NCBI GenBank assembly: GCA_005779305.1
Contig: SXJR01000182.1
Span: 1 to 33,853, forward strand
Source of the DNA: Myxococcales bacterium
GTDB lineage: Bacteria; Myxococcota_A; Polyangia; Haliangiales; Haliangiaceae
DNA: 33,853 nucleotides
Reading direction: 5' to 3'
Position numbers and translations under genes: made by a program. Below, piece by piece: positions 25,236 to 33,755 of this stretch (its first letter is position 1; each line of letters starts with the position of its first letter). Under the pieces are notes generated by a model. It saw only the letters and a list, made by a program, of their open reading frames with translations. It did no database searches and was not told the DNA's origin.

Positions 25236-25264
25236 TATCTAGCCGAAAACGGAGGGTTCGTCCA
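25236..25264 (-). promoter_or_regulatory. Possible promoter of tRNA-His
   Basis: On the minus strand TGGACG (25259-25264, four of six) and TAGATA (25236-25241, three of six) are spaced 17 bp, about 14 bases before the tRNA. The match is weak; position is the main argument. Confidence 0.35.
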
Positions 25265-25266
25265 GT

Positions 25267-26259
25267 ATGGTCGGCGCCATGAAGACGTCTTCGATGGCCA
25301 CGTTCGGTCTCGTCCTCGGGTTTGTCGCCGGTGCCTGTGGCGGCGGAGAAGGCGACGAGGTCGACGCTGCCGGCGGTGACGACGCCGGCGGCAGCGACGG
25401 GGTGGCGTCCGACGCGCCGATCGACGGCTCGGGAGACGCCGCCAGCGCGTGCGGCAGCATGTCGCCTACGCTGGCCGACCTGGGCGGCACCGAGGGCATC
25501 GCCATCGCCGCCGACGGCACGATCTACTACTCGCAGAACGGAGCGGTCGGGCGCTGGGTGCCGGGCGGGACCGCCGTCGATCAGTGGGTGACCCTGTCGG
25601 GTGCGACGACGGTGTGGGGCATGGCGATCGGGCCGGGCGGGATCCTGTACGTCGCCTCGCCGGGCAGCGGCGGCCGCATCTGGCGCATCGACACCAACGA
25701 GGCGACGCCGGCGGCGACCACGTACATGATGAACGCCGGCAGCGCCAACGGCGTCACCGTCGGCCCCGACGGCGCGGTCTACTACTCGGACTTCAACGCC
25801 ACCGGCCACGTCTGGCGCGTCGCCGCGGCCAACACCCGCACCCAGGTGACGACCACCGCGATCAACCAGCCCAACGGCGTGCTGTTCGACGGCGACGGCA
25901 CGCTCCTGGTCGCGCGTTACTCGACCCCTGCTGACATCTACCGGCTCACCCTCACCGCCGGCGCCGAGACCGGTCGCATGACGGCGCTGGCTGGCACCGT
26001 CGGCATGATCGGCAACCCCGACGGCCTCGCCCGCGACGAGCAGGGCCGGCTCTACGTCACCAACAACAGCGGTGGCCGCGTGCTCCGGTTCGGCGCGGCG
26101 ACCAGCGGCGTGTTCGGCGCCCGCGAAGAGCTTCAGATGAGCGTCGGCGCCGCCGCCAACATGGCCTTCGGGCGCGGGGCGCTGGCGTGCACCGATCTCT
26201 ACGTGACGTCCTCGGGCGCGCTGCGCCGGCTCGCGGTGGGCGCCACGGGCGTGCCGTGA
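25267..26259 (+). CDS. Lipoprotein with SMP-30/NHL-type beta-propeller
   Basis: A 330-residue lipoprotein. The ATG at 25267 has a GGAGGG site ten bases upstream; an ATG at 25279 is also possible. The signal peptide ends in FVAGAC (Cys24). An Asp/Gly/Ala-rich linker (about 28-60) is followed by a propeller of repeated blades with the pattern G(I/V)xxxxDGxxYYS, for example GIAIAADGTIYYS, GVTVGPDGAVYYS and GLARDEQGRLYVT. Such propellers occur in gluconolactonase-like and NHL proteins; the metal-site residues of true lactonases cannot be confirmed by eye, so binding is as likely as catalysis. It overlaps the SUI1-like gene by four bases (GTGA). Confidence 0.88.
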   Translation: MVGAMKTSSMATFGLVLGFVAGACGGGEGDEVDAAGGDDAGGSDGVASDAPIDGSGDAASACGSMSPTLADLGGTEGIAIAADGTIYYSQNGAVGRWVPGGTAVDQWVTLSGATTVWGMAIGPGGILYVASPGSGGRIWRIDTNEATPAATTYMMNAGSANGVTVGPDGAVYYSDFNATGHVWRVAAANTRTQVTTTAINQPNGVLFDGDGTLLVARYSTPADIYRLTLTAGAETGRMTALAGTVGMIGNPDGLARDEQGRLYVTNNSGGRVLRFGAATSGVFGAREELQMSVGAAANMAFGRGALACTDLYVTSSGALRRLAVGATGVP

Positions 26260-26624
26260 GCGGCAAGAAGCCCGGTGGGTCGTCGAGCCCGTGGACGGTG
26301 CTGACCCCGCTGCGCGACACGCTGCCGGCCGGACCGGCGCCGGCCGCACCGGCGCCCGCGGCCGCGAAGCCCGCGCCCAGGCCGCCGGCGCGCGCGGTGG
26401 TGCGGCTCGAGAAGAAGGGCCGACGCGGCAAGGAGGCGACCCTCATCGAGAAGCTCGAGCTGCCGTCGGCCGAGCTCGAGGCGTGGTGCCGGGAGGCCAA
26501 GGCGGCGATGGGTTGTGGGGGCACCGTCGAGGACGGCGCCATCGTGCTGCAGGGCGACCTGCGCAAGCGCCTCGAGCCCTGGCTCACCGCCCGCGGTGTG
26601 CGGAAGGTGACGATCGCGGGCTGA
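26256..26624 (+). CDS. SUI1/YciH-family translation factor-like protein
   Basis: A 122-residue protein using the GTG at 26256 that overlaps the upstream stop. A Pro/Ala-rich N-terminal part (about 1-48) precedes a SUI1 (eIF1-like) domain: VVRLEKKGRRGKEATLIE, then MGCGGTVEDGAIVLQGD, then LEPWLTARGVRKVTIAG, the family's closing pattern. Bacterial YciH proteins bind the small ribosomal subunit and affect start-site fidelity in vitro. Coupling to a lipoprotein gene looks accidental. Its last 41 bases overlap the 3' end of the convergent LysR gene, so changes there would affect both proteins. Confidence 0.9.
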   Translation: MSGKKPGGSSSPWTVLTPLRDTLPAGPAPAAPAPAAAKPAPRPPARAVVRLEKKGRRGKEATLIEKLELPSAELEAWCREAKAAMGCGGTVEDGAIVLQGDLRKRLEPWLTARGVRKVTIAG

Positions 26625-27492
26625 GCGACGCGGCCAGGCCGTCGCGGATGGCGGTGACCAGGAGCCCGACGGCGATGTGATGGAGGCGGCTGTAGAAGCG
26701 CTGGCTGCGGTGGCGCAGGTAGAACGGCTTGCGCACCGGTCGGAACTCGCGCAACACGCGCACCGGCGAGCCGGGTGGGATGGTCTGGCGTGGCTTGACT
26801 GCGCGGCCCAGGCCGAGCTCGACGCCGAGCAAGATGCCGGCCTCGTTGTGCATGAACGAGCGGCGCCAGCGGCGGGGGCGGGCGCGGGCCGGCTGCTCGG
26901 CGAGAAACCAGGCAGTGGTGCGATCGGCGACGTGCGAGTCGAGGTAGACGTCGGCGGGACCGCCGGCGAGCGACTCGATCATGACGTGCTCCTCGTGGCC
27001 GACGGCGGTGCTGATCACGCCGGGATCGTCGGTGGCCTCGTCGGTGACGATGAAGTCGGCGGCGCCGCGGGCGAGGAGGCCGGCCAGGGCCTCGTTGCCG
27101 GCGGAGCGCAGCTCGAGCTGGATCGCCGGGTGCTCGCGCACCAGCGCCGCCAGTGGCGGGACGATCATGGCCGGCACGATCGACGACGGGCCGAACACGC
27201 GGATCTCGCCGCGCAGCGCCCGCGTCGACGAGGTCAGATCGCCGAGCAGCTCGTCCTCGAGGGCGCGCTGGGCCTGGACGAAGGCGAGCACCCGTTTGCC
27301 GGCGTCGGTGAGCACGGGGCCGGCCGGGCCACGGACCAGGAGCGTGACCGCGAGCTGATCCTCGAGCCCGGCGATGCGCCGCGACAGCGCCGGCTGGCTC
27401 AGGTGGATGGCGCGGGCGGCGCGGGTGAAGCTGCCGGCCTCGACCACCGCGGCGAAGGCGGCCAGCTGGTCCTGCGAGAGCGGCGTCGTCAT
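26584..27492 (-). CDS. LysR-family transcriptional regulator
   Basis: A 302-residue regulator. The N-terminal winged helix-turn-helix is typical: LSQDQLAAFAAVVEAGSFTR, then AIHLSQPALSRRIAGLED. The effector domain (about 90-285) begins GEIRVFGPSSIVPAMIVPPL and has the two-lobed periplasmic-binding-like pattern; the ligand is unknown. An Arg-rich segment (RARPRRWRRSF) at about 205 is unusual. The C-terminus is Ser/Arg-rich and overlaps the SUI1 gene. It is divergent from a small membrane protein gene with start codons only about 20-75 bp apart, the usual arrangement of a LysR regulator with its target. Confidence 0.93.
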   Translation of the reverse strand: MTTPLSQDQLAAFAAVVEAGSFTRAARAIHLSQPALSRRIAGLEDQLAVTLLVRGPAGPVLTDAGKRVLAFVQAQRALEDELLGDLTSSTRALRGEIRVFGPSSIVPAMIVPPLAALVREHPAIQLELRSAGNEALAGLLARGAADFIVTDEATDDPGVISTAVGHEEHVMIESLAGGPADVYLDSHVADRTTAWFLAEQPARARPRRWRRSFMHNEAGILLGVELGLGRAVKPRQTIPPGSPVRVLREFRPVRKPFYLRHRSQRFYSRLHHIAVGLLVTAIRDGLAASLSPRSSPSAHRGR

Positions 27493-27500
27493 GCGTCTAG

Positions 27501-27525
27501 TGCATCATGACATGAGAAACATGCA
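27501..27525. promoter_or_regulatory. Operator-like dyad between the LysR gene and its divergent neighbour
   Basis: A perfect 11-base palindrome TCATGACATGA (27505-27515) lies within a wider TGCAT ... ATGCA dyad (27501-27505 and 27521-27525), just upstream of the LysR start. LysR proteins typically bind such imperfect dyads in the divergent gap and regulate both genes. Confidence 0.5.
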
Positions 27526-27919
27526 ATGGACGCATCCGGGCGCCGGCCCCACAGTGGTTGCCATCATGCTGGCTTCGGCGACTCCCCTGGTCCTCACCAT
27601 CGGCAGCGGCGTGCTCTACCACCTGGCCCTGCGCGGCTCGGGCGGCGGCAATCCCTGGGCGTTCCTGACCCTGGCCTACGGCGCGGCGCTGGTGCTGTCG
27701 GCCGGGGCCTGGCTCGCCACCGGCGGCGGGCTGCCGGCGATCGATCGCCGGGTGGTGAGCGGCGCGTTGATGCTGGGTGCGGCCGCCATCGGCATCGAGC
27801 TCGGGTACTTCCTGGGCTACCGCGCCGGCTGGGCGCTGGGCCAGGCCTCCCTGGTCAACGCGGCTTGCGTGGCCGCGATCCTCGCCTTGATCGGTGCGAT
27901 GGAGCGGCGCGTGTGGTAA
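27512..27919 (+). CDS. Small four-helix membrane protein (DMT-like)
   Basis: About 135 residues from the ATG at 27512; ATGs at 27521 and 27566 are alternatives and none has a strong ribosome site. Four hydrophobic segments span almost the whole chain (about 16-32, 44-60, 75-95, 105-125), with IELGYFLGYRAGWALG between the third and fourth. Size and helix layout resemble half-size EamA/small multidrug-resistance transporters, which work as dimers. Position beside a LysR gene supports an inducible exporter (inference). It ends nine bases before the rhomboid gene. If the true start is 27566, the chain has 117 residues and the dyad lies fully upstream. Confidence 0.75.
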   Translation: MRNMQWTHPGAGPTVVAIMLASATPLVLTIGSGVLYHLALRGSGGGNPWAFLTLAYGAALVLSAGAWLATGGGLPAIDRRVVSGALMLGAAAIGIELGYFLGYRAGWALGQASLVNAACVAAILALIGAMERRVW

Positions 27920-27928
27920 CGAGCCGGG

Positions 27929-29638
27929 ATGTCCATCGAGCCGGTGGAGGGCGCGGGCGAGCCGCCGCCCGCCGAAAGCGACGCGCTCTACCTGGCCAAG
28001 TGCCTCGTCGCCGATCACCGCTACGTCCCGGCTGACCTGCCCGAGCTGGCGCCGCTGCGCGAGGTGTGCGACCTGGTGCTGATCGGCGGCGACGGGGTCG
28101 GCCTGTCGATCGCATGTATCGTCGATCGCGACGCCGATCCGACCCGGCGCTTCACGCTGGCGCCCGAGCGCGTCGACGAGATCGCCGCCGCTTGTCGCAA
28201 ACACGCCGGCTCGATGCACGGCATGAAGGAGGACGTCATCGTCGAGATCTGGGAGATCGGCGCGGGCGTCCCCGATCCCGACGACCGGGCCCGGCTCGAG
28301 GGCTACGCCTTCCGGCGCGTGACCCAGAAGGGCGTCTCGGTGCGCGGCTACGCGATCGACACCTCCGCCGCTGCTCGTGGTTCGATGTTCACCACCGCCG
28401 CCGGCAGCACCGATCGTTCGATCTGGGTCGAGCACATCCTGACCAGCCCGCGCCGCTCCAACGCGAGGCTTGTGGCCGCGGCCCAGGCCCACGACAAGGT
28501 GGCGCGCTTCGACACCCGGCCGCTGGCGACCTGGGCGCTGATCGCGTCGTTCGCGGTGATGTTCATCGTCGAGCTGACGTGGACGGTGATGCCGGGCAGC
28601 GGCGTCTCGCCCTCGATCGGGACGTTGATCTCGCTGGGCGGCCTCGAGCACGCTCGCACCCAGGCCGGCGACTGGTGGCGCATGCTGACCTGCGCCTTCC
28701 TCCACGGCGATCCGATTCACCTGCTGTTCAACTGCGTGGCCATGTACATGGCCGGCGGCGTGCTCGAGAACCTGATCGGGCGGCGCTGGATGCTGGCGCT
28801 GTTCGTGATCGGCGCGCTCGGCGGCTCGGCGGCGTCGCTCACCATCAACGCCGCCAACGTCACGTCGGTGGGCGCGTCGGGGGCGATCATGGGCCTCCTG
28901 GCCGCGGCGATGGTGGCCAGCCTGCGTTTGCCCAGCGGACCGGCACGCACCCAGATCCTGGTGTCGCTCGGCCAGATCCTCATCCCCAGTCTCCTGCCGC
29001 TGGCTGCCCACGGCAGCAGCGGCAAGGTCGACTTCGCCGCCCACCTCGGCGGCGCGGTCGCCGGCGCGGTCGGCGGCCTGCTCCTGCTGGTGACGTGGGC
29101 CAGGGACGCCGAGCACCCGCGTGGAACCAAGTTCGCCGCGGTGGTCGCCGCCGCCGGCCTGGCCTTCACCGCCTTCGGCTGGGTGAACCTGGTCGCCGAC
29201 CACGAGCAGTACCGCAAGGACTTCGCCGGCGCCTCGGTCCTGGCCCGCAACCCCGAGCTGGCCAAGGCCCTCATCCCCGACGACGAGCTGCCCCAGGATG
29301 ACGCCACGATCGCCGCCCGCGCCGAGGAGCTGATCGCCAGGTACCCGCGCGATCCGCGCGCCCACTACTTCGTCGCGGCGATCGCGGTCGACGCCGGCGA
29401 GATCGAGAAGGCCCGCACCCACCTGCAGCAGGCCCTGGCCGAGAAAGAGCTGCGCTCGCTGCTCACCAACCCGGAACGCTTCGAGGTCTACCTGCGCTGG
29501 ATGCTGGCCCTCACCTACGAGCGCGAGGACAACGCCGACGAGGCCCGCAGGACCGTCGAGCCGAGCTGCAAGACCGCGATCGCCATGGACGACCCCCAGA
29601 TGCGCGAGTTCTACACGCGCCTCTGCGCCGCTCCGTGA
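27929..29638 (+). CDS. Rhomboid-family intramembrane protease with N-terminal and TPR-like C-terminal extensions
   Basis: A 569-residue protein. Residues 1-about 185 form a soluble domain of unknown family (CDLVLIGGDGVGLSIACIVD, later HAGSMHGMKEDVIVEIWEIG). The rhomboid core (about 198-425) has WWRMLTCAFLHGDPIHLLFN (His264, Asn268), GASGAIMG with nucleophile Ser317, and AAHLGG with catalytic His372. The end (about 435-569) has helical repeats such as YPRDPRAHYFVAAIAVDAGE, TPR-like. Rhomboids cut transmembrane helices inside the bilayer. The N-terminal domain could recruit substrates or sense a ligand. It follows the small membrane gene after nine bases and faces the tRNA genes. Confidence 0.92.
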   Translation: MSIEPVEGAGEPPPAESDALYLAKCLVADHRYVPADLPELAPLREVCDLVLIGGDGVGLSIACIVDRDADPTRRFTLAPERVDEIAAACRKHAGSMHGMKEDVIVEIWEIGAGVPDPDDRARLEGYAFRRVTQKGVSVRGYAIDTSAAARGSMFTTAAGSTDRSIWVEHILTSPRRSNARLVAAAQAHDKVARFDTRPLATWALIASFAVMFIVELTWTVMPGSGVSPSIGTLISLGGLEHARTQAGDWWRMLTCAFLHGDPIHLLFNCVAMYMAGGVLENLIGRRWMLALFVIGALGGSAASLTINAANVTSVGASGAIMGLLAAAMVASLRLPSGPARTQILVSLGQILIPSLLPLAAHGSSGKVDFAAHLGGAVAGAVGGLLLLVTWARDAEHPRGTKFAAVVAAAGLAFTAFGWVNLVADHEQYRKDFAGASVLARNPELAKALIPDDELPQDDATIAARAEELIARYPRDPRAHYFVAAIAVDAGEIEKARTHLQQALAEKELRSLLTNPERFEVYLRWMLALTYEREDNADEARRTVEPSCKTAIAMDDPQMREFYTRLCAAP

Positions 29639-29643
29639 ACGGG

Positions 29644-29718
29644 TGACCCCTGCTGGGCTCGAACCAGCGGCCTATCGCTTAGAAGGCGATTGCTCTCATC
29701 CAGCTGAGCTAAGGGGCC
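29644..29718 (-). tRNA. tRNA-Arg (TCT anticodon)
   Basis: A 75-base cloverleaf on the minus strand: acceptor GGCCCCT with AGGGGTC (one G-U), D arm GCTC/GAGC, anticodon arm ATCGC-CTTCTAA-GCGAT, and T arm GCTGG-TTCGAGC-CCAGC. Discriminator A73; CCA is not encoded. It reads AGA codons, rare in a genome of this GC content. It lies six bases after tRNA-Pro in the direction of transcription. Confidence 0.95.
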
Positions 29719-29724
29719 GGATCG

Positions 29725-29798
29725 TCGGGGTGAGAGGATTCGAACCTCCGACTCCCTGGTCCCAAACCAGGTGCGCTACCAGGCTGCGCTACACCCCG
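29725..29798 (-). tRNA. tRNA-Pro (TGG anticodon)
   Basis: A 74-base cloverleaf on the minus strand: acceptor CGGGGTG with CACCCCG, D arm GCGC/GCGC, anticodon arm CCTGG-TTTGGGA-CCAGG, and T arm GGAGG-TTCGAAT-CCTCT. Discriminator A73; CCA is not encoded. It is the first gene of a two-tRNA unit with tRNA-Arg. Confidence 0.96.
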
Positions 29799-29824
29799 AT
29801 CCACTCGCCTGCGCGAGCAGTGAA

Positions 29825-29853
29825 GGGATACAGGGAAGTCCGCGACCGCGCAA
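29825..29853 (-). promoter_or_regulatory. Possible promoter of the tRNA-Pro/tRNA-Arg unit
   Basis: TTGCGC (29848-29853, four of six) and TATCCC (29825-29830, three of six) are 17 bp apart on the minus strand, 26 bases before tRNA-Pro. It lies between the end of rdgB and the tRNAs. The match is weak. Confidence 0.3.
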
Positions 29854-29865
29854 GGCGAGACCCGC

Positions 29866-30492
29866 TCAGCGCGAAAGGTACGACCTCAGCCGCGGCGCCA
29901 GGGCGGCCATGGCCCGGGCCCGGTGCGAGACGTGGCCCTTGGGTCCGACCCCGGCCTCGGCGAAGGTCTGTCCGATCTCCGGACAGAAGAACAGCGGATC
30001 GTAGCCGAAGCCGCCGCTGCCGCGGGGGGCCTCGAGGATCACGCCCTCGACCACTCCGTCGCTGGTGACCAGCTCGTCGCCGAGCGGTCCGGCCGGGTCG
30101 GCGAGCACCAGCGCGCAGCGGAATCGGGCGGTGCGGAGCTCGGCCGGCACGTCGCCGAGCGCGCGCAGGAGCTTGGCGTTGTTGGCGTCGTCGTCGCCGT
30201 GGCTGCCGGCCCAGCGCGCGCTGTACACGCCGGGCGCGCCGTCGAGCACGTCGACCTCGAGGCCGCTGTCGTCGGCGAGCGCCGGCCAGCCGGTGCGGAG
30301 CGCCACCTCGCGCGCCTTCTTGGCGGCGTTGCCGACGAAGGTGTCGGCGTCCTCGACCACGTCGGGGAGGTCGCGGCCCAGGACCTTGGCCGCGTCGGCC
30401 ACGCCCAGCACCTCGATCTGGGTGCCGGCGAGGAGCTCGTGCAGCTCGACCAGCTTGCCGCGGTTGCGGGTGGCGAAGACCAGCGGCCTCAC
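29866..30492 (-). CDS. rdgB: XTP/dITP pyrophosphatase (RdgB/HAM1 family)
   Basis: A 208-residue cytosolic house-cleaning enzyme that hydrolyses ITP, dITP and XTP to monophosphates so they do not enter DNA or RNA. The start [12 protein letters not shown] (nucleotide-binding SxN-K type motif), [24 protein letters not shown] with the metal-binding acids, GVYSARWAG and the late [10 protein letters not shown] and SHRARAM motifs match the family throughout, at normal length. It overlaps the RNase PH gene by four bases (ATGA), a pairing found in many bacteria. Confidence 0.96.
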   Translation of the reverse strand: MRPLVFATRNRGKLVELHELLAGTQIEVLGVADAAKVLGRDLPDVVEDADTFVGNAAKKAREVALRTGWPALADDSGLEVDVLDGAPGVYSARWAGSHGDDDANNAKLLRALGDVPAELRTARFRCALVLADPAGPLGDELVTSDGVVEGVILEAPRGSGGFGYDPLFFCPEIGQTFAEAGVGPKGHVSHRARAMAALAPRLRSYLSR

Positions 30493-31193
30493 CCGAACAC
30501 CAGCGCCCGCTGGGCCGCGGTGAGCTGGGCGATGCCGACGGCGGCGAGGTCGAGCATCGCGGTGAGCTGGGCCCGGCTATAGGTCGCGCCCTCGGCGGTG
30601 CCCTGGACCTCGATGAGGCCGCCGTCCTCGGTCATCACCACGTTCATGTCGACGTCGGCGCGCGAGTCCTCGACGTAGGGCAGATCGAGCACGACCTCGC
30701 CGTCGACGATGCCGACCGAGACCGCGGCCACCGGCGGCTTGAGCGCGCTCATGTCGGCGAGGACGCCCTTGCCGACCAGGTGACGCAGGGCCAGGCCGAT
30801 CGCGATCCAGGCGCCCGTGATCGACGTGACCCGCGTGCCGCCGTCGGCGTTGAGCACGTCGCAGTCGATGGTCAGGGTGCGCTCGCCGAGCCCGCGCAGA
30901 TCCACCGCGGCGCGCAGGGCGCGGCCGATCAGTCGCTGGATCTCCTTGCCGCGCCCGCCGGGGTCGCGCTTGCTGCGGGTGTGGGTCGAGCGAGGTAGCA
31001 TCGCGTACTCGGCGGTGACCCAGCCCTTGCCCTTGCCGGCCAGGAACGAGGGCACGCTCTCTTCGACGGAGGCGGAGCAACACACCCAGGTGTCACCGAG
31101 CTTGACCAGGGCCGATCCCTCGGCGTGTTTCTGGAAGCCGGGGATGATCTCGAGGTTGCGGAGCTGGTCGGCGCGTCGGCCGTCGGGGCGCAT
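30489..31193 (-). CDS. rph: Ribonuclease PH
   Basis: A 234-residue phosphate-dependent 3'-5' exoribonuclease that trims tRNA precursors, giving nucleoside diphosphates. Family signatures: [12 protein letters not shown] at the start, [13 protein letters not shown], then [25 protein letters not shown] (read in parts; includes the phosphate-binding Arg), [24 protein letters not shown] and a C-terminal [15 protein letters not shown]. Length is normal. Because none of the three tRNA genes here encodes CCA, 3' trimming and CCA addition are needed, which fits this enzyme, though that is general biology. It is translationally coupled to rdgB. Confidence 0.97.
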   Translation of the reverse strand: MRPDGRRADQLRNLEIIPGFQKHAEGSALVKLGDTWVCCSASVEESVPSFLAGKGKGWVTAEYAMLPRSTHTRSKRDPGGRGKEIQRLIGRALRAAVDLRGLGERTLTIDCDVLNADGGTRVTSITGAWIAIGLALRHLVGKGVLADMSALKPPVAAVSVGIVDGEVVLDLPYVEDSRADVDMNVVMTEDGGLIEVQGTAEGATYSRAQLTAMLDLAAVGIAQLTAAQRALVFG

Positions 31194-31256
31194 GGCGCGG
31201 AGAGTCGTTCACGTCGACGTCGCCGTCAACGATCACCGCCACGACCACGGCCACGA

Positions 31257-31994
31257 CTACGGCGTGAGCTGCGACGCGATGGCCCGGGACAACGCGGCGG
31301 CGAGGGCGGACTGCGTCTCCGGGCGGGCCAGCTCCTGGCCTTCGATCGGGTGATCGATGAAGCCGACCTCGATCAGGACGGCGGGCATGGTCGCGCCGAG
31401 CAGGACGTGGTGCGCGTCCTGGCGGACGCCGCGATCGCCGGCCTCGCCGCGGACGCCGCGCAGCTCGCGCTGGACCGCGGCCGCGAGCTCGGCGGCCTCC
31501 CACTGGCATGCGCCGCGCTCGACGTCGTCGAGGATGAGGGCAGTGGCCTCGTCGAGGGCGGGGCGAGGCGTGCCGGTCTCGCTGCGCAGGGCGCGGCCGT
31601 CGACGTCGACACCGGCGGCGGTGAGCACGAAGGTCTCGAAGCCGCGCTGCACGCGCTCGGGTGAGGCGTTGGCGTGGATGCTGATGAACAGGTCGGCGCC
31701 GCGCCGGTTGGCAGCCGCCACCCGCTGGCGCAAGGTCAGGGTCGTGTCACGATCGCGGGTGAGCACGACGTCGATGCCTCTGGCGGCCAGGTCCTCGCGC
31801 ACCGCGCGGGCCAGGATCAACGTGAGCTGCTTCTCGACGATGCCAGCGGCGCCGGCGGCGCCAGCGTTGGAGCCACCGTGGCCGGGATCGAGGACGACCA
31901 GCGGCCGCGCGCTCGCCGGGACCGCGCTGGTGACGAGCGCAAGGGCGACGAGGGCACGGCAGAGCGACACGAGATGTAGGATACCGTGCGACAT
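31257..31994 (-). CDS. Exported N-acetylmuramoyl-L-alanine amidase (Amidase_3)
   Basis: A 245-residue enzyme with start ATG at 31992-31994, placing a signal peptide (about 1-29, ending ASA) at the N-terminus. The Amidase_3 zinc site is complete: LDPGHGG (His39), VEKQ (Glu54), SIHANAS (His107) and [10 protein letters not shown] (catalytic Glu209). These enzymes cut the amide bond between MurNAc and the stem peptide, in cell separation or wall turnover. No AMIN or SPOR domain is present, so it is the bare catalytic type. It lies 63 bases upstream of rph on the same strand and is divergent from the polytopic membrane protein gene. Confidence 0.94.
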   Translation of the reverse strand: MSHGILHLVSLCRALVALALVTSAVPASARPLVVLDPGHGGSNAGAAGAAGIVEKQLTLILARAVREDLAARGIDVVLTRDRDTTLTLRQRVAAANRRGADLFISIHANASPERVQRGFETFVLTAAGVDVDGRALRSETGTPRPALDEATALILDDVERGACQWEAAELAAAVQRELRGVRGEAGDRGVRQDAHHVLLGATMPAVLIEVGFIDHPIEGQELARPETQSALAAALSRAIASQLTP

Positions 31995-32078
31995 GCCCTG
32001 GTGCGCCAGTTTCCGGCCGACGCCTTGACCCAACTGCCCGAGGAAGCTACGTTTTTTCCTTCGCCCGTGCCTGCACAA

Positions 32079-33755
32079 ATGAGTGACCGTCGCTCGCTAT
32101 CGCCCCTGGAGCTCGTGATGCTCGGGGCGGTCGTGGCGGAGGCGACGATCGGTCGCTTGCTGGTACGTGGGCTCGAGAAGAAGCCGGCCTTCATCAAAGG
32201 CCAGGCCCAGAAGCTCGTGCCGCCGGCGTGGTTCGTCGCCCTCGATTACCTCGCGCTCTTCCTCGTCTACTTCGTCGCGCTGCTCGGCGTGATCGTGCTG
32301 GCCCAGCGCGCGCGTGCGGAGCTGCCCGGCGCCGCCCGCGGCCGCCCGCTCGATCGGCTTCACGCCGTCGGCGGTGGCGCCACCATCGCCGCCATGGCGC
32401 TGGTCGCGGCCTTCGCCGCGGTCGCCGATCCGACCGAGGTGCAGACCCTTCTGCATATCGCGCTGCTCGCGGTCGCCCTCTACCAGGTCGCGCGGGTCTG
32501 GAGCCACAAGCCGGATCTGGGCGCGGCCGTCGGCCTCACCATCTGCGCCGCGCCCATCGTCATCTATTGCGGCGCCTCGCTGCTCGCGAGCCAGATCTGG
32601 ACCGAGGACCAGATGCTGGGCGGTGAGGCCAAGGCGGCGATCGGCAAGCTGGCCCGCAACGCGCTCGCGGCGGCGGCCATCGCCTCGCCGTACTGCCTGT
32701 CGCCGCGGCCGTTCGCGCGCTCCATGACGCGGGTGCTGCCGTTCGCGATCGCCCTGGTCGTCGCCGGCGCCGGCGCGGTCGCGCTGCGCCTCGACTACGT
32801 GGCCACGGTCAAGGCGGTCAATCGCGTGCTCGGGCTCGATCTGCGGATCGACGCACCCCAGGATCAGATCGCGCTCTACTTGCTCGCCTTCGCGACCATC
32901 ACCTGGACGGTGGTGGCATGTGTCAGTGCGCCGTCGGCGGCGCGCCGCCGCATCGGCTTTGGCCTGGCCCTCCTGGTCCTGGCCGGTCACGGCTTCGCCT
33001 GGCCGGCCGCCTTCGCCACCGCCGCGGTCGGCCTCGTCCTCATCGCCGACGGCGCGGTGCGCGTGCGCGCCGAGGAACGCTCGGCCTTCGTGCCGGTGAC
33101 CCCGGCCATCGACGACGAGACCTGGCAGAGCTTCATCGGCCACGTGGTGGCCGCGCTGCGCAAGCTGGCCGGCAGCGACGCCGCGGTGAGCGCGGTGTCG
33201 GTCCGCGGCGAAGGCGAGCACACCTCGACCGTGGTCGTGACCGAACGCAACGGTGTGCCGGTCCGGCTGCGCATCGAGCGCATGGCCCGCGCCGTGGTGG
33301 TGGTCGATCTGGTGTTCGGGCGCGAGGTCGACGCCGGTCGCGCCGCGACCTGGACCATCGTCGCCCGCGGCGGCGGCCTGGGCAACAGCCACCCCGAGCC
33401 GCCGCCGGCCGGGCCGCTGATCCGCACCGACGACGTGCCGTTCGACGAGCGCTTTCGCTCGCGCGGGGATCGCGACGTGCTCCTCCGCCTGCTCGATGAC
33501 GGTCTGCGCGCCCGCGCCGCCGCCACCCTCGACGGGTGGCTGGCCTACTGGCATGGCCAGTCGCTGCGTCATCGCGTCTTCCCGGGCCAGGGCGCGCCGA
33601 TGGACCTGCCCATCCCGCTCTCGCAGCTCGCGGTGGATCGGCGGTCGACGCCGGAGAGCGCCGAGCGGCTGGTGCGCCTGGTCGAGCTGTGCGCCGAGAT
33701 CGCGGCGTCGCTGGCCGCCGAGGACGAGCCAGTGGCGCTCGCCGAGGCGCCATGA
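32079..33755 (+). CDS. Polytopic membrane protein with soluble C-terminal domain, unknown function
   Basis: A 558-residue protein from the ATG at 32079; the frame is open from 31986, but that part would overlap the amidase start. About eight or nine hydrophobic segments fill residues about 45-335 (for example [17 protein letters not shown] and [19 protein letters not shown]). The last about 220 residues are soluble: [17 protein letters not shown], then strands such as [19 protein letters not shown], ending in a helical region. No family is recognised. A run of six Ts precedes the start (about 32052-32057). It overlaps the next lipoprotein gene by four bases (ATGA), so the two probably work together. 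Confidence 0.85.
   Translation: MSDRRSLSPLELVMLGAVVAEATIGRLLVRGLEKKPAFIKGQAQKLVPPAWFVALDYLALFLVYFVALLGVIVLAQRARAELPGAARGRPLDRLHAVGGGATIAAMALVAAFAAVADPTEVQTLLHIALLAVALYQVARVWSHKPDLGAAVGLTICAAPIVIYCGASLLASQIWTEDQMLGGEAKAAIGKLARNALAAAAIASPYCLSPRPFARSMTRVLPFAIALVVAGAGAVALRLDYVATVKAVNRVLGLDLRIDAPQDQIALYLLAFATITWTVVACVSAPSAARRRIGFGLALLVLAGHGFAWPAAFATAAVGLVLIADGAVRVRAEERSAFVPVTPAIDDETWQSFIGHVVAALRKLAGSDAAVSAVSVRGEGEHTSTVVVTERNGVPVRLRIERMARAVVVVDLVFGREVDAGRAATWTIVARGGGLGNSHPEPPPAGPLIRTDDVPFDERFRSRGDRDVLLRLLDDGLRARAAATLDGWLAYWHGQSLRHRVFPGQGAPMDLPIPLSQLAVDRRSTPESAERLVRLVELCAEIAASLAAEDEPVALAEAP

Noticed and set aside
27497-29422. 641-residue antisense ORF opposite the rhomboid gene
   Set aside because: The rhomboid frame carries conserved catalytic motifs; the antisense frame has low-complexity Arg/Gly/Asp composition.
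29644-29798. tRNA-linked integration site (att) or island border
   Set aside because: No integrase, no direct repeat of a tRNA 3' end and no change of composition nearby.
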